DNA of 64,000 bases, taken from assembly GCA_963974475.1 (NCBI GenBank), contig CAXBCR010000016.1:11840-75839 (forward strand), given 5' to 3'. The notes beneath the pieces are model-generated. The model was not told where the DNA came from and did no database searches. It worked only from the letters and a program-made list of their open reading frames with translations. Below, piece by piece: positions 61,425-64,000 of the stretch (position 1 is the first letter of the stretch; every line of letters begins with the position of its first letter). Position numbers and translations under genes: made by a program. This DNA comes from CAJXZP01 sp963974475 (GTDB lineage: Bacteria > Bacteroidota > Bacteroidia > Flavobacteriales_G > Salibacteraceae).

Positions 61425-62213
61425 ATGATACATTATAAATCGGCTGAAGAAATTGAATTGTTGCGTGAAGCAGCACAGATAGTTTCGCGCACCTTAGGTG
61501 TTATTGCTGAAAAAATAGGTCCTGGAGTAACGCCATTACAGTTGGATAAACTGGCGGTCGAGTACATTCGTGACCAAGGGGCTGAACCAGGTTTTTTAGG
61601 ATTGTATGATTTCCCAAATACATTATGTACTTCACTAAATGAACATGTAGTGCATGGTATTCCTGGTAATATTGAATTACGTGATGGAGATGTGTTATCT
61701 GTAGATTGTGGGTCTATTAAAAATGGTTTCTACGGTGACCATGCCTACTCATTTGCTATTGGCGAGGTGTCTCCCGAAGTAAGAAAATTACTAGATGTTA
61801 CCAAAGAGTCATTGTATTTAGGAATAGATCAAATGCGTACCGGTAGACGCCTTGGAGATATAGGTTACGCCATTCAAAATCATGCAGAAAGTCACGGCTA
61901 CGGAGTAGTGCGCGATTTGGTAGGTCACGGTTTGGGCAGGGTAATGCACGAAGATCCGCAAGTTCCTAATTACGGAAAACAAGGTAAAGGAAAAAAATTG
62001 AAAAACGGATTAGTTTTAGCCATCGAACCAATGATTAATATGGGAGATTGGAGAGTAAAACAATTGGATGATGGCTGGTCTATTGTGTCAAGAGATGGAA
62101 AGCCATCGGCTCATTTTGAGCATGATGTAGCCATTGTGAATGGAAAACCAGATATTTTATCGACTTTCGATTTTGTGGATGCCGCTTTGGCTAAAAATGC
62201 AAACGCATCATGA
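61425..62213 (+). CDS. map: Methionine aminopeptidase
   Basis: A 262-residue type I enzyme that removes the start Met from nascent proteins. The two-metal site is complete: Asp94, Asp105, His168, Glu201 and Glu232, and the substrate His77 is in NEHVVHGIPG. Length is normal. Its last codons overlap the next gene by four bases (ATGA), so map and queD are coupled. Confidence 0.96.
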   Translation: MIHYKSAEEIELLREAAQIVSRTLGVIAEKIGPGVTPLQLDKLAVEYIRDQGAEPGFLGLYDFPNTLCTSLNEHVVHGIPGNIELRDGDVLSVDCGSIKNGFYGDHAYSFAIGEVSPEVRKLLDVTKESLYLGIDQMRTGRRLGDIGYAIQNHAESHGYGVVRDLVGHGLGRVMHEDPQVPNYGKQGKGKKLKNGLVLAIEPMINMGDWRVKQLDDGWSIVSRDGKPSAHFEHDVAIVNGKPDILSTFDFVDAALAKNANAS

Positions 62214-62653
62214 TAATTAGAGTTACCAAAGAGTTTGATTTTGAAATGGCACATGCATTAGACTGCCATGATGGAAAATGCCACAATATTCACGGACATA
62301 CTTACGGGCTTAGTGTAACCTTTATTGGGGAACCTATTGATGCTCCTGGTATGCCTAAAGACGGTATGGTGATTGATTTTTCGGATATTAAAACTATTGT
62401 AAAACACAATGTGGTAGATGTCTTTGATCACGCATTAGTGTTACGCGACAACTCCCGTTTTTTACCCAATTTAAATAAGGATATTAATCCGCGTTTGATG
62501 TTGGTTTCCTATCAGCCTACCGCAGAAAAGGTGTTGGAGCACATGATTGAGATTATTCAAAGTCATATGCCCGACAATATGAAATTGCATTCTGCGCTAT
62601 TGCGAGAAACAAAAACCAGCTACGCAGAATGGTTTGCGGCAGATAACCAATAG
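62210..62653 (+). CDS. queD: 6-carboxytetrahydropterin synthase (QueD/PTPS family)
   Basis: A 147-residue PTPS-family enzyme that makes 6-carboxytetrahydropterin on the way to queuosine. Zn ligands His15, His28 and His30 lie in AHAL, and NIHGHTYGL, and catalytic Cys24 is in DGKCHNIHGH. DHAL near 72 supplies the catalytic acid-base pair. No other queuosine genes are in the window. It overlaps map by four bases and ends six bases before lpxH. Confidence 0.93.
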   Translation: MIIRVTKEFDFEMAHALDCHDGKCHNIHGHTYGLSVTFIGEPIDAPGMPKDGMVIDFSDIKTIVKHNVVDVFDHALVLRDNSRFLPNLNKDINPRLMLVSYQPTAEKVLEHMIEIIQSHMPDNMKLHSALLRETKTSYAEWFAADNQ

Positions 62654-62659
62654 TATTTG

Positions 62660-63427
62660 ATGGATATTCAAAAAGATAAAAAAGTTTATTTCGCATCAGA
62701 TCAACATTTCGGTGTTCCCGATTTTGAATCGAGTTTGGTGCGCGAAAAGCATTTTGTAAAATGGCTAGAGAATGCCAAACAAGATGCCGAAGCTATTTAT
62801 CTTTTAGGTGATTTATTTGATTTTTGGTTTGAGTATAGCTCCGTTGTTCCCCGCGGTTTTACTCGTGTTTTGGGCAAAATTGCAGAAATTACAGATAGTG
62901 GAATTCCGATATATTTCTTTAGAGGAAATCACGATATGTGGACGTTTGATTACCTAGTGAAAGAATCTGGCGTAGAATTATTTACCGAACCCATCGAAAG
63001 AACCATCAACGGGAAAACCTTTTTGATAGGTCATGGAGACGGTTTAGGCCCAGGTGATTTTTGGTATAAACGCATCAAAAAGTTTTTTGCTAACCCATTG
63101 ATGCAATGGTGTTTTGCCCGTTTACATCCCAATTTTGGAGTAGGCTTAGCCAATTATTTTTCTAGAAGTAGCCGAGCGGCCAATGCCACAGCCGACAAAA
63201 CCTATCATGGCGATGATCAAGAGTGGTTGGTGCTGTTTGTAAAAGAGGAGTTGAAAAAGAAACACAGAGATTATTTTGTTTTCGGACATCGTCATTACGC
63301 CATGGACCTAGAAGTAGGTAAAAATGCCCATTACATCAACCTTGGCGATTGGGTTGTAGATTTCACCTATGCCGTTTTTGATGGTCAAAAAATGGAATTG
63401 AAAGAATTTGGAGAACCTTCTGAATAA
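62660..63427 (+). CDS. lpxH: UDP-2,3-diacylglucosamine diphosphatase-type metallophosphoesterase
   Basis: A 255-residue calcineurin-like phosphoesterase. The metal motifs are SDQHFG (Asp14, His16), LLGDLFDFWFEY, RGNHDMW, GHGDGLGPGD and FGHRHYAM. The match is to LpxH, which releases UMP from UDP-2,3-diacylglucosamine in lipid A synthesis, though some Bacteroidetes homologues are the LpxG-like or uncharacterised kind. I start at ATG 62660 (TTG 62657 is in frame). It closes the map-queD-lpxH cluster. Confidence 0.9.
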   Translation: MDIQKDKKVYFASDQHFGVPDFESSLVREKHFVKWLENAKQDAEAIYLLGDLFDFWFEYSSVVPRGFTRVLGKIAEITDSGIPIYFFRGNHDMWTFDYLVKESGVELFTEPIERTINGKTFLIGHGDGLGPGDFWYKRIKKFFANPLMQWCFARLHPNFGVGLANYFSRSSRAANATADKTYHGDDQEWLVLFVKEELKKKHRDYFVFGHRHYAMDLEVGKNAHYINLGDWVVDFTYAVFDGQKMELKEFGEPSE

Positions 63428-63455
63428 ATAAGGATCACCTTATCCAAAGCCGAAA

Positions 63456-63643
63456 AAACTTTGCCAAAGTTAAAAGCAGAGCTTAACGTACTTTGGCAAA
63501 GTTAATCCGAGGTTTAAAATTGAATTCACCATTTCTCGAATTCGATTAAGCCGGAATCAAATAACCTTTCCGAAAGTTAAAAGCAGAGCCGAAAGAAACT
63601 TTGCCAAAGTTAAACACAGAGCTTAACGTACTTTCCCAAAGTT
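63456..63643. repeat. Direct repeat of a 48-base unit with palindromic ends
   Basis: The unit runs AAACTTTGCCAAAGTT, then a GCAGAGCTTAACGTACTTT middle (63475-63494 approximately) and a second ACTTTGGCAAAGT-type palindrome. Copies lie at 63456-63503 and 63596-63643, 140 bases apart, with one mutated palindrome (CTTTCCGAAAG at 63566-63576) between. The first palindrome of each copy (63457-63471 and 63597-63611) is a perfect 7-1-7. Confidence 0.85.
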
Positions 63644-63766
63644 CCCCCGAAAACCAGCCAAATTGAATCCAATTTTTAAAAACCAAACCCTCATCATTTA
63701 CCAATAACAATAATTAGAAAGAGACAAAAAGGCATGAGATTAGCCGAAATGATTGCTTCAATCTGA

Positions 63767-63791
63767 AAAACCTATCGAGCGGATAGGTTTT
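63767..63791 (+). terminator. Orphan terminator 340 bases after lpxH
   Basis: AAAACCTATC (63767-63776) pairs perfectly with GATAGGTTTT (63782-63791) around a GAGCG loop, followed by GATTATTTT. The nearest upstream gene ends at 63427, so either the lpxH mRNA has a very long 3' end or an unseen transcript ends here. Confidence 0.75.
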
Positions 63792-63825
63792 GATTATTTT
63801 ACTTTAAAATGTTTCTAATCAATGG

Positions 63826-63854
63826 TTGAAGTATGAAAAAAACGTTTACATTTG
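63826..63854 (+). promoter_or_regulatory. Promoter of the last gene (TTG-N18-TAcaTTTG)
   Basis: TTG 63826-63828 and TACATTTG 63847-63854 are 18 bases apart and precede the ATG at 63895 by 40 bases. Confidence 0.6.
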
Positions 63855-63894
63855 GGGTTCACTTAAATAATAACCAATATTAAAACAATGTACT

Positions 63895-64000
63895 ATGAAG
63901 TTGAAAAAACTCATTTTGATGGGAGGGCTAGTGGCTCTCTTCACACACACACAGGCGCAGCAGCCTAGGTGGGTAGTCAACAATTCGATTGTAAACCCCG
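63895..64000 (+). CDS. Exported protein, N-terminal fragment (partial)
   Basis: An open frame beginning at ATG 63895 and running off the window after 35 codons. It encodes a signal peptide (MKLKKLILMGGLVALF, then THTQAQ as the cleavage region), followed by PRWVVNNSIVNP. A consensus promoter lies 40 bases upstream. The mature protein lies beyond the window, so its function cannot be told. Confidence 0.7.
   Translation, partial: MKLKKLILMGGLVALFTHTQAQQPRWVVNNSIVNP

Larger units (their letters stand above)
63428..63894. other. Long intergenic region with repeats and an isolated terminator
   Basis: 467 bases without an open frame I would call a gene. It contains two 48-base repeat copies (63456-63503 and 63596-63643), several AACTTTGCCAAAGTT-type palindromes, a strong hairpin with T-run (63767-63791) and a consensus promoter (63826-63854) for the next gene. 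A small RNA ending at the hairpin is possible. Confidence 0.7.

Overview
The window is AT-rich chromosomal DNA from a member of the phylum Bacteroidota, most likely a Flavobacteriales-type or related deep-branching lineage; the species cannot be named from the sequence. The evidence is the SUF operon with a Bacteroidetes gene order, gldB and gldC gliding genes, several secreted proteins with type IX secretion (T9SS) C-terminal sorting domains, a SusC-like TonB receptor with a carboxypeptidase-regulatory N-terminus, a DUF2480 protein, a BT0820-like HAD protein, and repeated promoter elements of the phylum's TTG / TAnnTTTG type. There is no rRNA, phage or CRISPR. One tRNA (Ser, GGA) is present.

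Layout. 1-2.7 kb: end of a HipA-like kinase gene, its DUF3037 partner, then a reverse pair (double VOC protein, short-chain dehydrogenase). 3.2-10.4 kb: SUF iron-sulfur assembly operon sufA-B-C-D-S, interrupted by a DUF1016 nuclease gene carrying embedded palindromes, then sufE and sufT. A TTG-N19-TAttTTTG promoter and two 7-1-7 Fur/PerR-like inverted repeats precede the operon. 10.5-14.9 kb: DUF389 membrane protein, DUF2480, an AAA/DUF4143 ATPase and rfbB. 15-24.8 kb: two exported proteins, a cyclophilin, an EamA transporter, a histidine-rich membrane protein, nadE, a small beta-barrel protein, gldB-gldC and a TIGR01777 epimerase. 25-32.4 kb: an EF-G-like GTPase, thiL, frr, ansA and a TMTC-like glycosyltransferase/TPR protein. 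32.5-35.7 kb: tRNA-Ser, then an ExbB / small membrane protein / ExbD / ExbD / ExbD energy-transduction cluster. 35.7-37.7 kb: CPBP protease and dusB. 37.8-44.3 kb (reverse): a self-contained TetR, LolA-like, two FtsX-type permeases, LolD-like ATPase and outer-membrane protein cassette, preceded by a membrane-anchored methyltransferase. 44.5-46 kb: yqeY and a REP-associated tyrosine transposase (RAYT) set among perfect GAACGGCCGTTC-core palindromes. 46-58.3 kb: a secreted nuclease-like protein and a six-gene surface/export locus (two large secreted proteins, FN3-like lipoprotein, TonB receptor, PorV-family protein, NHL-repeat lipoprotein). 58.4-64 kb: TPR histidine kinase, BT0820-like HAD protein, map-queD-lpxH, an intergenic repeat array, and the start of another exported protein.

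How the parts work together. SUF builds Fe-S clusters under probable iron or peroxide control. GldB/GldC, the T9SS cargo proteins and the PorV-family protein belong to the gliding/T9SS surface world. The ExbB/ExbD cluster would energise TonB receptors such as the one in the 47-58 kb locus. The TetR cassette looks like a Lol-type lipid or lipoprotein export route. The strongest candidates for new biology are the six-gene T9SS/TonB/PorV locus, the RAYT-palindrome island, and the DUF1016 gene with palindromes inside the SUF operon.
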